Positions 22,728 through 31,719 of a stretch of 32,027 nucleotides of DNA are shown here, in pieces. Position 1 is the stretch's first letter. Each line of letters starts with the position of its first letter. The position numbers were made by a program, and so were the translations under genes. Source of the DNA: Alistipes sp. CAG:831 (GTDB lineage: Bacteria; Bacteroidota; Bacteroidia; Bacteroidales; UBA932). The stretch spans positions 77,989 through 110,015 of the forward strand of contig HF990412.1 of the NCBI GenBank assembly GCA_000432775.1. Direction: 5' to 3'. A model generated the notes under the pieces. That model saw only the letters and a list, made by a program, of their open reading frames with translations, had not been told where the DNA came from and did not search any database.

Positions 22728-24137
22728 TTAGATGTTTGATCTCAGTCTTTTCTCGATGTCCGTCACATACTGCTTGAAAGAGCGGTCGGTGGCCATCAGG
22801 TCACCCACTGTCTCGCAGGCGTGGAGGACGGTGGCGTGGTTCTTGCCTCCGAGCTCGGCACCGATGGCGGTGAGGGACTTGCCGGTCAGGCTGCGGCAGA
22901 GGTACATGGCTATCTGTCGGGCCTGGACGATCTCCCTCTTGCGGGTGTTGGACAGCATGGTCTCGTTGGAGATGCCGAAATAGTCGCTTACCGTGTTGCG
23001 TATCTTGGTGATGGACACTTCGGAGTGGTTGACGGTGACTATCTTCTCCAGTACCTCCTGGGCCAGCTGAAGAGTTATTTTCTTCTTGGTCAGGGTTGCG
23101 TGGGCCATCAGGGAGGCCAGGGTGCCCTCGAGTTCGCGGACATTGTCGGTGACCTTGCCTGCGATGTACCGTATGATGTCGTCCCCGAGGATGATGCCCT
23201 CCTTGAAACTCTTGGCCTTGAGAATAGCCACGCGGGTCTCCAGGTCAGGGGGAAGGAGCTCGGTGGTCAGTCCCCACTTGAAGCGGGAAAGAAGTCTTTG
23301 CTCCAGGCCCTGAAGGTCTACGGGAGCACGGTCGGATGTGAATATCAGCTGCTTGCCGAGCTGGTGCAGGTAGTTGAATATCTGGAAGAAGGCGTTCTGG
23401 GTGCCGGGCTTGTCGGCGAACTCCTGTACATCGTCAATTATCAGTACGTCCATCGACTGGTAGTAGTGCAGGAAGTCGGTTACTGCATTCTTGATGACCG
23501 CATCCATATAATGTGTCTGGAAGTGGTTGGCAGTAACGTAGAGCACTACCTTGTCGGGGAACCTCTCCTTGATGTCTATGCCTATGGCCTGGGCCAGATG
23601 GGTCTTGCCGAGACCGGGACCTCCGTAAACAAAAAAAGGATTGTATGCGGTGCTGCCGGGATTGTCGGCGATGGCCATTCCGGCTGCGCGGCCGAGGCGG
23701 TTGCAGTCACCCTCGATGAGGTTGTCGAAGGAGTAGTTGGGGTTGAGATTGGGATTGACAGTGATGCCCTTGATGCCGGGGATGATGTAGGGATCCTTGA
23801 TCTTCTGTACTTTTTCGTTGGGCAGGGCTATGTCGGGATTGCTGATTCCGGTGGCCGGTTTGGTCGCCGGATATCTTACGGTGGCGTCCTTGACTACAGG
23901 TACTTCGTATACCAGCTTGATCTCCGGTCCGAATACCCTTTTTAGGGTCTTGCTGAGTATGTCGATGAAATGCGCCTCGATGTATTCAGGGAAGTAACCG
24001 GAAGGAACCTGTATAGTGAGTGTATTCTCCTCCATCTTGACTGGTCTGATAGGCTCAAACCAGGTCCTAAAACTGCTTTCTGGAATGTTATCCTTTATGA
24101 TTTCCAGACAGTTATCCCATGCTTCACTATAATTCAT
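22728..24137 (-). CDS. dnaA: Chromosomal replication initiator DnaA
   Basis: 469 residues. Domain I covers about 1-80 (WFEPIRPVKMEENTLTIQVP), a short linker is rich in Lys/Pro, and the AAA+ domain has Walker A GGPGLGKTH (172-180) and Walker B VLIIDDVQEF. The C-terminal DNA-binding domain carries the DnaA signature region (RQIAMYLCRSLTGKSLTAIG, then GGKNHATVLHAC). No dnaN or recF follows; instead pepD and rpe do. I see no cluster of TTATCCACA boxes in the gap upstream, so a nearby oriC is not supported. Confidence 0.96.
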   Translation of the reverse strand: MNYSEAWDNCLEIIKDNIPESSFRTWFEPIRPVKMEENTLTIQVPSGYFPEYIEAHFIDILSKTLKRVFGPEIKLVYEVPVVKDATVRYPATKPATGISNPDIALPNEKVQKIKDPYIIPGIKGITVNPNLNPNYSFDNLIEGDCNRLGRAAGMAIADNPGSTAYNPFFVYGGPGLGKTHLAQAIGIDIKERFPDKVVLYVTANHFQTHYMDAVIKNAVTDFLHYYQSMDVLIIDDVQEFADKPGTQNAFFQIFNYLHQLGKQLIFTSDRAPVDLQGLEQRLLSRFKWGLTTELLPPDLETRVAILKAKSFKEGIILGDDIIRYIAGKVTDNVRELEGTLASLMAHATLTKKKITLQLAQEVLEKIVTVNHSEVSITKIRNTVSDYFGISNETMLSNTRKREIVQARQIAMYLCRSLTGKSLTAIGAELGGKNHATVLHACETVGDLMATDRSFKQYVTDIEKRLRSNI

Positions 24138-24321
24138 TCCTAAGAAAATTCTAATTGATTTCGGTTAATTTCAGTACATTTTCCCGTTTGTCGGGAAGAC
24201 AAAAGTGAGTAAAAAAATCCAATTAAAAAAATAAAAATTCCTGCAAAAATTTAAACATCTTGTTTATCAAGATGTAAAAATTTAAAAAAAAATTAAGATA
24301 AAAAATTGTTACATTTTTATT
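24138..24321 (-). promoter_or_regulatory. Very AT-rich dnaA upstream region with two stem-loops
   Basis: This gap between the mlaD-like gene and dnaA is mostly A/T. ACATCTTG (24255-24262) pairs with CAAGATGT (24268-24275) around a TTTAT loop, and the pairing extends with two mismatches into flanking AAATTT. On the minus strand a TTTAAATTTTT stretch follows, so it may terminate the upstream operon. A smaller hairpin, TTCCCG (24181-24186) with CGGGAA (24192-24197), would lie in the dnaA leader. A -7 box is not clear: the best, CACTTTTG on the minus strand, has one mismatch. Confidence 0.4.
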
Positions 24322-25227
24322 TCAGAATACAGAAATTTTTATGTACTTTTTGGGGTCTTGCTTAATCCCCTGCACCAGTGAATCCAAGTCGTTGGAGAGA
24401 CGTGTGAGAGAGTTGTACAGCGAGTCGGAGGTCATCAGTCTGCCTACGCTGCCGGACGGGTCCTGCAGTTTCAGGACGAGGCTGTGTATCGACTCTATCG
24501 TACTGTCCAGTCCGGCGTCCCGGATGGACGCGGTGACCGCTTCGGCGTCAGTCAGCATGACGGCTGCAGATGCTGCGGCTGAGTCCAGGCTGGAGGAGAT
24601 CGAGTGGAGATTGGTCAGGATGCCGTTTATCTCGGGGCTCTTCTCCTTGATGACGGATGCTGTGCTTTCCAGGTCCGCGGACATGGTCTCCAGATGTTTC
24701 AGAATGTTCTCTATGCGGTGGCGGTTCTCGTTGCCGAGAATCAGGTTGACGGAGGTTACAGTCCTGTCGAGGTTGCTGATAAGCGAGTCCAGATTCCGGA
24801 CTGCGGGGGAGATGCTTCCTACGAGCGATGCGATCATATCCGGCTCGATACTGCCCTGAAGGGTGTCTCCTTCTGAGGCCATCTTCTGCGATGAACCTGC
24901 CATGAGGCGTATTTTCCTGGTCCCCATGATGTCCGCACTGTAGACCTCCATGCGTGAGTCAGCAGGAACGGCAAATTCCCGGGATATGCTGACTTCGACG
25001 GTATAGTCCATGCTTTCGCGGTTGTAGGACAGGCCGGATACCCTGCCTGCCTGGTAGCCGCCCGCAGTGACGGCTGTGGAGACCTCTAAGCCGTCCACGG
25101 ACGGATATATTATATAATAGGTAGTGGTTTTGGAAAAAACATCCTTGCCCTTGAGGTATTCCACCGTGAACAATGTGGCTGCCAGTATTATGACAGCAAA
25201 AAGTCCTGTCTTGATTTCTTTTCTCAT
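24322..25227 (-). CDS. MCE/MlaD-family lipid-transport substrate-binding protein
   Basis: 301 residues with one N-terminal membrane anchor (TGLFAVIILAATLFTVEYLKG), an MlaD/MCE beta-barrel domain (about 37-115, VDGLEVSTAVTAGGYQAGRV, then DIMGTRKIRL), and a long helical C-terminal region rich in Ser, Leu and Asp. Such proteins form periplasmic rings that move phospholipids between membranes with an MlaEF-type ABC transporter; those partner genes are not in this window. It follows the amidase gene by nine bases. Confidence 0.87.
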   Translation of the reverse strand: MRKEIKTGLFAVIILAATLFTVEYLKGKDVFSKTTTYYIIYPSVDGLEVSTAVTAGGYQAGRVSGLSYNRESMDYTVEVSISREFAVPADSRMEVYSADIMGTRKIRLMAGSSQKMASEGDTLQGSIEPDMIASLVGSISPAVRNLDSLISNLDRTVTSVNLILGNENRHRIENILKHLETMSADLESTASVIKEKSPEINGILTNLHSISSSLDSAAASAAVMLTDAEAVTASIRDAGLDSTIESIHSLVLKLQDPSGSVGRLMTSDSLYNSLTRLSNDLDSLVQGIKQDPKKYIKISVF

Positions 25228-25236
25228 GATTTTCCG

Positions 25237-26301
25237 CTATTGATCCACCCTGATGATGAACGCTTCGGGGAAACTGTTCCTGACCTTGGGCAGGGCTTTG
25301 AGGGCCTCGTCCCGGGTCCGGTAGTCACCTACGTAGTATTTGTAGTTCCTGCCTGATTTGACGTGCCGGCATCTCCAGCCCTTGAATTCCTTCGCGTCCG
25401 CCGGGAGGAGGTAGGAGGACGCCATTATCTGTATTCCGAAATGTCCGTTTCCGGAAGATGCCGGAGCGGATGACGGCTTCTGCTCTTCTTCGCCGGACGG
25501 GGGAAGGTATATGTCGGTGTCGTAACTTTTCTTGTAGGCCTGGAATGCCTTGAAGATATTGGAGGCTATGCGCTGCTGGCTGTTCTTGTCCGTCAGGGTG
25601 CGCATGTCATTGGAGTTGGAGATGAATCCCATTTCTATGAGGACGGCCGGCATGGTGCATTTCCACAGAACCAGGAAGTTGGCCTGCTTGACGCCGCGGT
25701 TGTTGGCTACGGGACCGGAGTCGGCCCGGTCCTGGACGAGGGTGGCGAAGTCCAGGCTCTGCTCCAGATGGGCGTTCTGCAGGAGGGAGAAGATGATGTA
25801 GGACTCCGGGTTGCCGGGGTCGAAACCTTGATAATTCGAGGTATAGTCGTCCTCAAGTACGATTACGCTGTTCTCCAGCTGGCAGATTTCCAGATTGTCG
25901 CTGTTCTTGTCCTGCCCCATTACGAATGTCTCGTGGCCCCTCGCCGAACGGTCGGCGGCGGAGTTGACATGGAGGGAGATGAACAGGTCCGCGTTGTTCT
26001 TGTTGGCAATTTCGGCCCTGCGGTACAGCTCCACGAACCTGTCGTCACTTCTGGTGTAGATGACACGGACTTCCGGATAATGGCTTTTAATCATCTCTCC
26101 CAAGCGTTTGGCAACCGAGAGGGTGATGTTTTTCTCGTATATTTTTCCGTTGATGGCGCCTGGGTCGTGACCTCCGTGGCCGGCGTCTATAACGACTGTC
26201 CTTAGTTCCACAACTTGCTTGCTCTGAGCGGATAATCCCAATCCGGAGAGGAGCGTGGGCAGAATGGACGACAGAAGTAATATCGTGATAATCCTTTTCA
26301 T
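25237..26301 (-). CDS. N-acetylmuramoyl-L-alanine amidase with SPOR domain
   Basis: 354 residues from ATG 26301. A signal peptide (MKRIITILLLSSILPTLLSG region) is followed by an Amidase_3 domain with zinc-binding VIDAGHGGHDPG, the Glu in KIYEKNITL, His in LFISLHVNSAA and catalytic Glu in VLIEMGFIS. A Ser/Pro linker (about 275-290) leads to a C-terminal SPOR domain (FGIQIMASSYLLPADAKEF onward), which binds denuded glycan at the division site. The enzyme cuts peptide stems from murein, mainly in cell separation. A TTG at 26313 in frame overlaps the promoter -7 box and cannot be the start. Confidence 0.92.
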   Translation of the reverse strand: MKRIITILLLSSILPTLLSGLGLSAQSKQVVELRTVVIDAGHGGHDPGAINGKIYEKNITLSVAKRLGEMIKSHYPEVRVIYTRSDDRFVELYRRAEIANKNNADLFISLHVNSAADRSARGHETFVMGQDKNSDNLEICQLENSVIVLEDDYTSNYQGFDPGNPESYIIFSLLQNAHLEQSLDFATLVQDRADSGPVANNRGVKQANFLVLWKCTMPAVLIEMGFISNSNDMRTLTDKNSQQRIASNIFKAFQAYKKSYDTDIYLPPSGEEEQKPSSAPASSGNGHFGIQIMASSYLLPADAKEFKGWRCRHVKSGRNYKYYVGDYRTRDEALKALPKVRNSFPEAFIIRVDQ

Positions 26302-26310
26302 TTCCGCGGA

Positions 26311-26318
26311 CAAAGTTA
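26311..26318 (-). promoter_or_regulatory. -7 box of the amidase-mlaD operon
   Basis: TAACTTTG on the minus strand (26318 to 26311) matches TAnnTTTG; the ATG at 26301 is nine bases beyond it, giving a very short leader. The box is half of a perfect dyad CAAAGTT-N5-AACTTTG (26311-26329). Confidence 0.45.
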
Positions 26319-26337
26319 ATAAAACTTTGGAATGAGT

Positions 26338-26368
26338 TTTGCTAGGAATGTAAAAAAGACTATATTTG
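26338..26368 (+). promoter_or_regulatory. Promoter of lptD
   Basis: TTTG (26338-26341), 19 bases, TATATTTG (26361-26368): a full consensus match. Start would be near 26374, leaving about 40 bases of leader to the ATG at 26415. Confidence 0.65.
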
Positions 26369-26414
26369 TCGGCAATTATTCACTCGAAATTAATTCATAC
26401 CCTCATTTGTTTTA

Positions 26415-29234
26415 ATGCAGTCCCATAAAATACTGATGAAACTGAGCGCAGTAGTAATGCTTGTTTTTACTGCTGCTTCGTGGTGGGAGAGTGTAGCCCA
26501 GACACCGGATTCGGTCCGGGCGGTGGGACCGCAGACGTTTATCAAGACTGCCGCCGTTCAGGATACGCTCCGGGGTGCGGGCTTGGTTATGGCTGATTCC
26601 CTGTCGGTTGTAGACACGGTGATGGCTGCGGACTCAGTGATGTCGGCGGATACGGCAGCGACGGCGGATTCGTCGGATGTAAACGCTCCGTTCGCAGCTG
26701 ATTCAGTACATGAGGGTATGCTGGAGATGCCGGCGTTCTCCACTGCGGTGGATTCGATTATAGAGGATTTCTCTTCCGGCCGTCAGATGATTTACTATTA
26801 CGGAGATGCCAGCGTATCATACGGAGATATGAAACTTACTGCGGAATATATGGAATACGATGTCGAGCGTCAGGTGGTCTATGCCGCCGGAGTCGCGGAT
26901 ACTGCCGGAGTGATAACCGGCAAGCCCGAGATGACTCAGGGGGGCAAGACCTACTCCATGGACAACGTCTTCTATAATTTCAAGACCAATAAGGCCAGAA
27001 TCAGGAACATGACCACTCAGGAGGAAGACGGGGTGCTTCGCGGAGACAATCTGAACATGATGCCGGACCGCTCCATCAATATATCGGGAGGTAAATATAC
27101 GGTCTGTGACGCTGAGCATCCGCATTTCTATCTGCGCATGACCAAGGCCAAGGTAGAGACCCAGCCCAAGCAGAAAACGGTTTTCGGTCCGGCCTACGTC
27201 GTGCTTGCGGATGTGCCGCTGTACCCTCTGATGCTACCTTTCGGATTTGTCCCCAAGACTCCTGACAGGGCCAGCGGTCTGCTTTTCCCCAATTTCGGAG
27301 AGGAGGCGGCCCGAGGTCTTTTTTTCAAGGACGGAGGTTTTTATATTGTCCTGGGAGATTATTTCGACGTGGCTCTTACCGGAAGCCTCTATTCCAAAGG
27401 TTCGTGGAGTGCCAACCTTTCCACACGCTACAAGCTGCGGTACAAGTTCAACGGAACTCTCGACATCACCTATTCCAATGACCAGACGGGTGAGAAAGGC
27501 AGCCCTGATTTTTTCCAGACCAAGAACTTCAGCGTGAAGTGGAGTCATTCCCAGGATTCCAAGGCCAGACCCGGAACCTCGTTCAGGGCATCCGTCAATT
27601 TCTCGAGCCCTTCGAACAACCAGTACAACTACAACAACATCAACGATGCTCTCCAGAACCAGGTGTCCTCGTCGATTTCATATTCCAGGACATGGAGCGC
27701 GCTCAGCATCTCGGTCAACGGTCTGCACAGCCAGAACTCCAGAGACAGTTCATACGCCATAACGCTTCCTAACATTACATTGAATGTCAATCGTTTCTAT
27801 CCCTTCCGCCGGAAGAACCGAGTAGGACCGGAGAAGTGGTACGAGCAGTTTGCGCTCAGTTACAGCACTACTCTCCAGAACAAGATAAACTTCAAGGCCA
27901 GCGAGGTGCGCGATCCCGACTTCTGGGACAAGATGCAGACCGGCATGACGCACAATTTCTCGATAGGTCTTCCGACATTCACGATTCTGAAATATCTGAC
28001 TCTCGCACCATCAATCTCCTATGGTATGAACTGGTACTTCAGTTCGCAGGGCCGGTACTACAATCCTGAGACAGACGAGGTAGAGACCACAAAGACCGGG
28101 CTGTTCGAGGATTTCGGAGCCTCCCACAACTTCTCGGCCAGTGCCTCCCTCAGTACCAGGCTCTATGGTATGTTCAACTTCCGCAGGGGCAAGCTCCGTG
28201 CGATACGTCATATGATATCTCCGTCACTGTCTGTATCATATGCCCCGGAGATGGGTACCAGGCTGAACGGCTACAGAGTCTACACCTATACGGACATTCA
28301 TGGAGAGACCCATACCGTGGAATATAACAAGTGGGCCGGAGGCCTGTATTCCCCGCCGTCAGCCGGCAAGACTGCATCGCTGGGTTTTCAGATAGGCAAT
28401 AACCTGGAAGCCAAGGTGCTGGACCGTAAGGACACCACCGGTACCGGAATGAAGAAGATAAAGCTGATAGACAATCTGAATCTTTCCGGCAACTACAATT
28501 TCCTGGCCGACTCCATGAAGCTCTCCAACATCAACGTCAATATGACCACCAATGTCCTGGAGAAAGTCAGCATCTCGGCCGGCATGACGCTGGACCCCTA
28601 TGCCGTGGACAACCAGGGAAGGCGCTATAACCGCTACAATGTGACTGTCATGCCCGGGCGTCTGGTCCGTCTGACCAATGCCAATATCTCTCTGGGCTTC
28701 AGTCTCTCCGGAGAAGGCAAAGGCAAGGGCAACGACGGCTCGTCTGCCGGCGGAGGCAACAGCGGCGGAGGCGGTGGAGGAGTGAAGATGACCGGAGAGT
28801 CCCCTGCCTACACCAGAGTGTATTATCATCCGGTTACCGGTGAGTTCATACCGGGCGGATGGATCTATTATCTCAATCCAGAGGTGCCCTGGTCGGTATC
28901 CTTCAACTATTCGTACAACTATTCCAAGACTTATCAGTACAGCAACAATCAGTTGATAGTCAGAAATAACCACACCCAGACGCTGAATGTCAACGGTCAG
29001 GTGCGCATCACCAAGGCACTCAACATCAACCTGACTACCGGTTTTGACCTTACAAAGCTCCAGCTGACCACCACTCAGGTGAGCGCCACGTATGACCTGC
29101 ACTGTTTCCAGATATCGTTCTCGTGGGTACCTCTCGGGCAGTGGAAGCAGTGGAGTTTCAGAATCAATGCCAAGGCTGCCGCACTTGCCGACCTGCTGTC
29201 CTACCGCAAGGGCTCGTCGCAGTGGGACAACTGA
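26415..29234 (+). CDS. lptD: LPS-assembly outer-membrane protein LptD (Bacteroidetes type)
   Basis: 939 residues. A signal peptide (about 1-30) precedes a Ser/Asp/Ala-rich spacer with repeated 'ADSV'-like units (about 35-100), then an OstA/LptA-like jellyroll (GDASVSYGDMKLTAEYMEYD onward, about 120-230), the conserved turn PLMLPFGFVPKTPDRASGLL, and a long beta-barrel with aromatic strand pairs. An extra loop near 775 is a glycine run. LptD with LptE places LPS on the outer leaflet. It diverges from the amidase gene, and ridA follows after 49 bases. Confidence 0.85.
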   Translation: MQSHKILMKLSAVVMLVFTAASWWESVAQTPDSVRAVGPQTFIKTAAVQDTLRGAGLVMADSLSVVDTVMAADSVMSADTAATADSSDVNAPFAADSVHEGMLEMPAFSTAVDSIIEDFSSGRQMIYYYGDASVSYGDMKLTAEYMEYDVERQVVYAAGVADTAGVITGKPEMTQGGKTYSMDNVFYNFKTNKARIRNMTTQEEDGVLRGDNLNMMPDRSINISGGKYTVCDAEHPHFYLRMTKAKVETQPKQKTVFGPAYVVLADVPLYPLMLPFGFVPKTPDRASGLLFPNFGEEAARGLFFKDGGFYIVLGDYFDVALTGSLYSKGSWSANLSTRYKLRYKFNGTLDITYSNDQTGEKGSPDFFQTKNFSVKWSHSQDSKARPGTSFRASVNFSSPSNNQYNYNNINDALQNQVSSSISYSRTWSALSISVNGLHSQNSRDSSYAITLPNITLNVNRFYPFRRKNRVGPEKWYEQFALSYSTTLQNKINFKASEVRDPDFWDKMQTGMTHNFSIGLPTFTILKYLTLAPSISYGMNWYFSSQGRYYNPETDEVETTKTGLFEDFGASHNFSASASLSTRLYGMFNFRRGKLRAIRHMISPSLSVSYAPEMGTRLNGYRVYTYTDIHGETHTVEYNKWAGGLYSPPSAGKTASLGFQIGNNLEAKVLDRKDTTGTGMKKIKLIDNLNLSGNYNFLADSMKLSNINVNMTTNVLEKVSISAGMTLDPYAVDNQGRRYNRYNVTVMPGRLVRLTNANISLGFSLSGEGKGKGNDGSSAGGGNSGGGGGGVKMTGESPAYTRVYYHPVTGEFIPGGWIYYLNPEVPWSVSFNYSYNYSKTYQYSNNQLIVRNNHTQTLNVNGQVRITKALNINLTTGFDLTKLQLTTTQVSATYDLHCFQISFSWVPLGQWKQWSFRINAKAAALADLLSYRKGSSQWDN

Positions 29235-29283
29235 TAACCTTGCAAAAGAATTAACAAAATTATTAACTATAAAATCTACTAAA

Positions 29284-29661
29284 ATGAAAAAAGTAATCGC
29301 ATCCCCTCTCGCTCCCGCAGCGGTTGGACCTTACAGTCAGGCTATCGAGGCCAATGGAACCCTTTATGTATCAGGACAGCTTCCTATAGACGCCGCTACC
29401 GGAAAATTCCCGGAGGGCGGAGTAAAGGAGCAGCTCCATCAGGTATTCAAGAATATCGGTCATGTACTCAACGAGGCCGGATATTCTTACAGTGATGTAG
29501 TGAAGACAACTGTGTATCTGCAGGATATGGCTGACTTCGGAACTCTCAACGAAGTTTATGCCCAGTACTTCAGCGAACCTTATCCCGCCCGTGTGGCTTA
29601 TCAGGTGGCCGCCCTTCCCAAAGGAGCCCTTGCAGAAGCTGAGGTGATAGCAGTTAAATAA
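29284..29661 (+). CDS. ridA: RidA-family reactive intermediate deaminase
   Basis: 125 residues, standard for this family, starting at ATG 29284 after an A-rich leader. Motifs: GPYSQAIEANGTLYVSGQLP near the N terminus, ILGH-like KNIGHVLNEAGYSYSDVVK, and the C-terminal EPYPARVAYQVAALPKGALA with the substrate-binding arginine. It hydrolyses reactive imine/enamine products of PLP enzymes. It ends two bases before rho, so the two are co-expressed. Confidence 0.93.
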   Translation: MKKVIASPLAPAAVGPYSQAIEANGTLYVSGQLPIDAATGKFPEGGVKEQLHQVFKNIGHVLNEAGYSYSDVVKTTVYLQDMADFGTLNEVYAQYFSEPYPARVAYQVAALPKGALAEAEVIAVK

Positions 29662-29663
29662 CG

Positions 29664-31520
29664 ATGCCGATGTATTTAAAAGACGATTTAGACGTAAAGA
29701 GCTTCGAGGAGCTGTTGAGTCTTGCCAAGGAAATGGGTATTAAAAAACCCGAGTCCATGTCCAAGAAAGATTTGGTGTTCAAGATAATAGATGAGCAGGC
29801 AGTTCAAAGTGACGAGACCCCGAAGCTGAGAAAGCGCCGCAGGACATCAGGCTCCGTCGGTACGGCCGACGCCGCTCCCGAAGCGGAAGGCCAGCCCGAG
29901 GCGGCTCCTGCAGAGACGCAGCCCAAGCGTAAGCGCGGCCGTCCCAGGAAAAATCCAGCTGCCCAGCCGGCAGCCGCACAGCAGGCACCTCAGGCCTCCA
30001 AAACACCTCAGAAGAAGGAAGAGGGACCGGAAGTGAAGGAGGAGACATTGTTCCCGGAAGATGAGAAAAAGGCTGCCGAGGCACCCGTGGCTGAGAATTC
30101 GCCTGAACCCCGTCAGGGTGAGAACCGTCGCGGCCGCAAGCGTGTACGCGTCCAGGCTCAGGAGATGCAGTCCGCACCTTCTGATCAGGTGGCGGCAGAG
30201 CCGGCAAAGGAGGCTCCTGCGGCAGCGGAAGGACAGGCTCAGACACGTCCTCAGCCCCAGCCCGGACAGCAGCAGGCCCAGGCCCAGCTTCCTCCTCATC
30301 AGCGTCCAAGGCATCAGTTGCCTCAGCATCAGGCACCGGAACAGCTGTCCTCCCCCGTAGCGCAGCCGGCTCCCGCTCCAAAGCCGGAGAAACCGGAGTA
30401 TGACGGTATCGTAGAAGCTCAGGGCGTACTGGAGATCATGCCTGACGGTTACGGATTCCTCCGTTCGTCGGACTATAACTATCTCAACTCTCCGGACGAT
30501 ATATATGTCTCTCAGAATCAGATTAAGTCCTATGCCCTGAAGACAGGAGACACCATTATCGGAGAGATCCGGCCTCCCCGTGAGGGAGACAAGTATTTCC
30601 CTCTGGTCAAGATACATACTATCAACGGACGCACACCTGAGTATATCAGGGACAGAGTGCCTTTTGATTTTCTGACACCTCTTTTCCCGAATGAGAAGTT
30701 TACCCTCACAGGCAACGGTCACAACGATCTGTCATGCCGTGTAGTAGACCTCTTCACACCTATAGGAAAGGGGCAGAGGGGACTTATCGTGGCCCAGCCT
30801 AAGACCGGTAAGACCATTCTGCTCAAGAGTATAGCAAACGCCATAGCGGACAATCATCCCGAGGTGTACATGATAGTCCTCCTGATTGACGAGCGTCCCG
30901 AGGAGGTGACCGACATGGCCCGCAGTGTCAAGGCTGAGGTGGTGGCCTCAACCTTCGACGAGCCCGCTGAAAGACACGTGAAGGTGGCAAGTATCGTGCT
31001 GGAAAAGGCCAAGAGGCTGGTGGAGTGTGGACACGATGTGGTGATATTCCTGGACTCCATTACCCGTCTGGCCAGGGCTTTCAACACCGTGCAGCCCGCA
31101 TCCGGCAAGGTGCTTTCCGGCGGTGTGGACGCCAATGCCCTGCACAAGCCCAAGCGTTTCTTCGGCGCGGCCCGCAATATCGAGAATGGCGGCTCGCTGA
31201 CTATTCTGGCTACAGCCCTGACTGATACCGGCTCCAAGATGGACGATGTCATCTTCGAGGAGTTCAAGGGTACCGGCAACATGGAGCTTCAGCTGGACCG
31301 CAAGCTGGCCAACAAACGTATCTTCCCCGCAGTGGACGTGACGCTCAGCAGCACCCGCCGCGACGATCTGCTTCTGGACAAGGACAAGATCAACCGGCTC
31401 TGGGTTCTCCGCAACTTCCTGGCTGATATGACCAGTGTCGAGGCTATGGAGTTCCTGAAGAAGAGGATGGAAGGTACGAAGAGCAATGAGGAGTTCCTTA
31501 TCTCCATGAACGGCGAATAG
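29664..31520 (+). CDS. rho: Transcription termination factor Rho
   Basis: 618 residues, longer than the ~420 of E. coli. Rho_N helical domain (about 10-45, KSFEELLSLAKEMGIKKPES), then an insertion of about 200 residues rich in Gln, Pro, Ala and Lys with an AT-hook-like KRKRGRPRKN, then the RNA-binding cold-shock-like domain (about 245-330, YDGIVEAQGVLEIMPDGYGF) and the ATPase with P-loop VAQPKTGKTILL, catalytic IVLLIDERPEEV and ring-loop region. It terminates transcription on untranslated RNA. Starts at 29664; a second ATG at 29670 is possible. Confidence 0.95.
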   Translation: MPMYLKDDLDVKSFEELLSLAKEMGIKKPESMSKKDLVFKIIDEQAVQSDETPKLRKRRRTSGSVGTADAAPEAEGQPEAAPAETQPKRKRGRPRKNPAAQPAAAQQAPQASKTPQKKEEGPEVKEETLFPEDEKKAAEAPVAENSPEPRQGENRRGRKRVRVQAQEMQSAPSDQVAAEPAKEAPAAAEGQAQTRPQPQPGQQQAQAQLPPHQRPRHQLPQHQAPEQLSSPVAQPAPAPKPEKPEYDGIVEAQGVLEIMPDGYGFLRSSDYNYLNSPDDIYVSQNQIKSYALKTGDTIIGEIRPPREGDKYFPLVKIHTINGRTPEYIRDRVPFDFLTPLFPNEKFTLTGNGHNDLSCRVVDLFTPIGKGQRGLIVAQPKTGKTILLKSIANAIADNHPEVYMIVLLIDERPEEVTDMARSVKAEVVASTFDEPAERHVKVASIVLEKAKRLVECGHDVVIFLDSITRLARAFNTVQPASGKVLSGGVDANALHKPKRFFGAARNIENGGSLTILATALTDTGSKMDDVIFEEFKGTGNMELQLDRKLANKRIFPAVDVTLSSTRRDDLLLDKDKINRLWVLRNFLADMTSVEAMEFLKKRMEGTKSNEEFLISMNGE

Positions 31521-31638
31521 TATCCACAAAACAGGCTATCTGCTGCGTTGTCTGCGGTATCACGGCTGCGCTCATTTACGTGAGTGAACTCCCTTGCCGT
31601 GGACCTTGACGCCTTGCAGATAGCCTGTTTTGTGGATA
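31521..31638. repeat. Long hairpin with perfect 23-bp arms downstream of rho
   Basis: Positions 31521-31543 and 31616-31638 are exact reverse complements (arm opens TATCCACAAAACAGGC). The 72-base interior carries a nested stem CACGGC (31561-31566) with GCCGTG (31596-31601) and a tip CTCA/TGAG. It begins immediately after the rho stop codon. The arm contains a DnaA-box-like TATCCACA, probably by chance. Confidence 0.75.
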
Positions 31639-31691
31639 TTATTAATGCCTATACGCAAAACACCCCCTAGGTCGCAAGAAACCTCTCCTAA

Positions 31692-31717
31692 ACCCACTTT
31701 CATCGTGGGTCTTTTCT
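31692..31717 (+). terminator. Terminator-like stem-loop
   Basis: ACCCAC (31692-31697), 7-base loop, GTGGGT (31705-31710), followed by CTTTTCT. A modest intrinsic terminator in the plus direction, about 170 bases after rho. Confidence 0.45.
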
Positions 31718-31719
31718 AT

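Noticed and set aside
22821..23945. 374-codon frame opposite dnaA
   Set aside because: Shadow of dnaA; no start signal or recognisable domain.
31521..31638. Hairpin arms as DnaA boxes or a replication origin
   Set aside because: TATCCACA is close to the DnaA box, but there are only two inverted copies in a perfect hairpin, no AT-rich unwinding element, and dnaA lies about 7 kb away.
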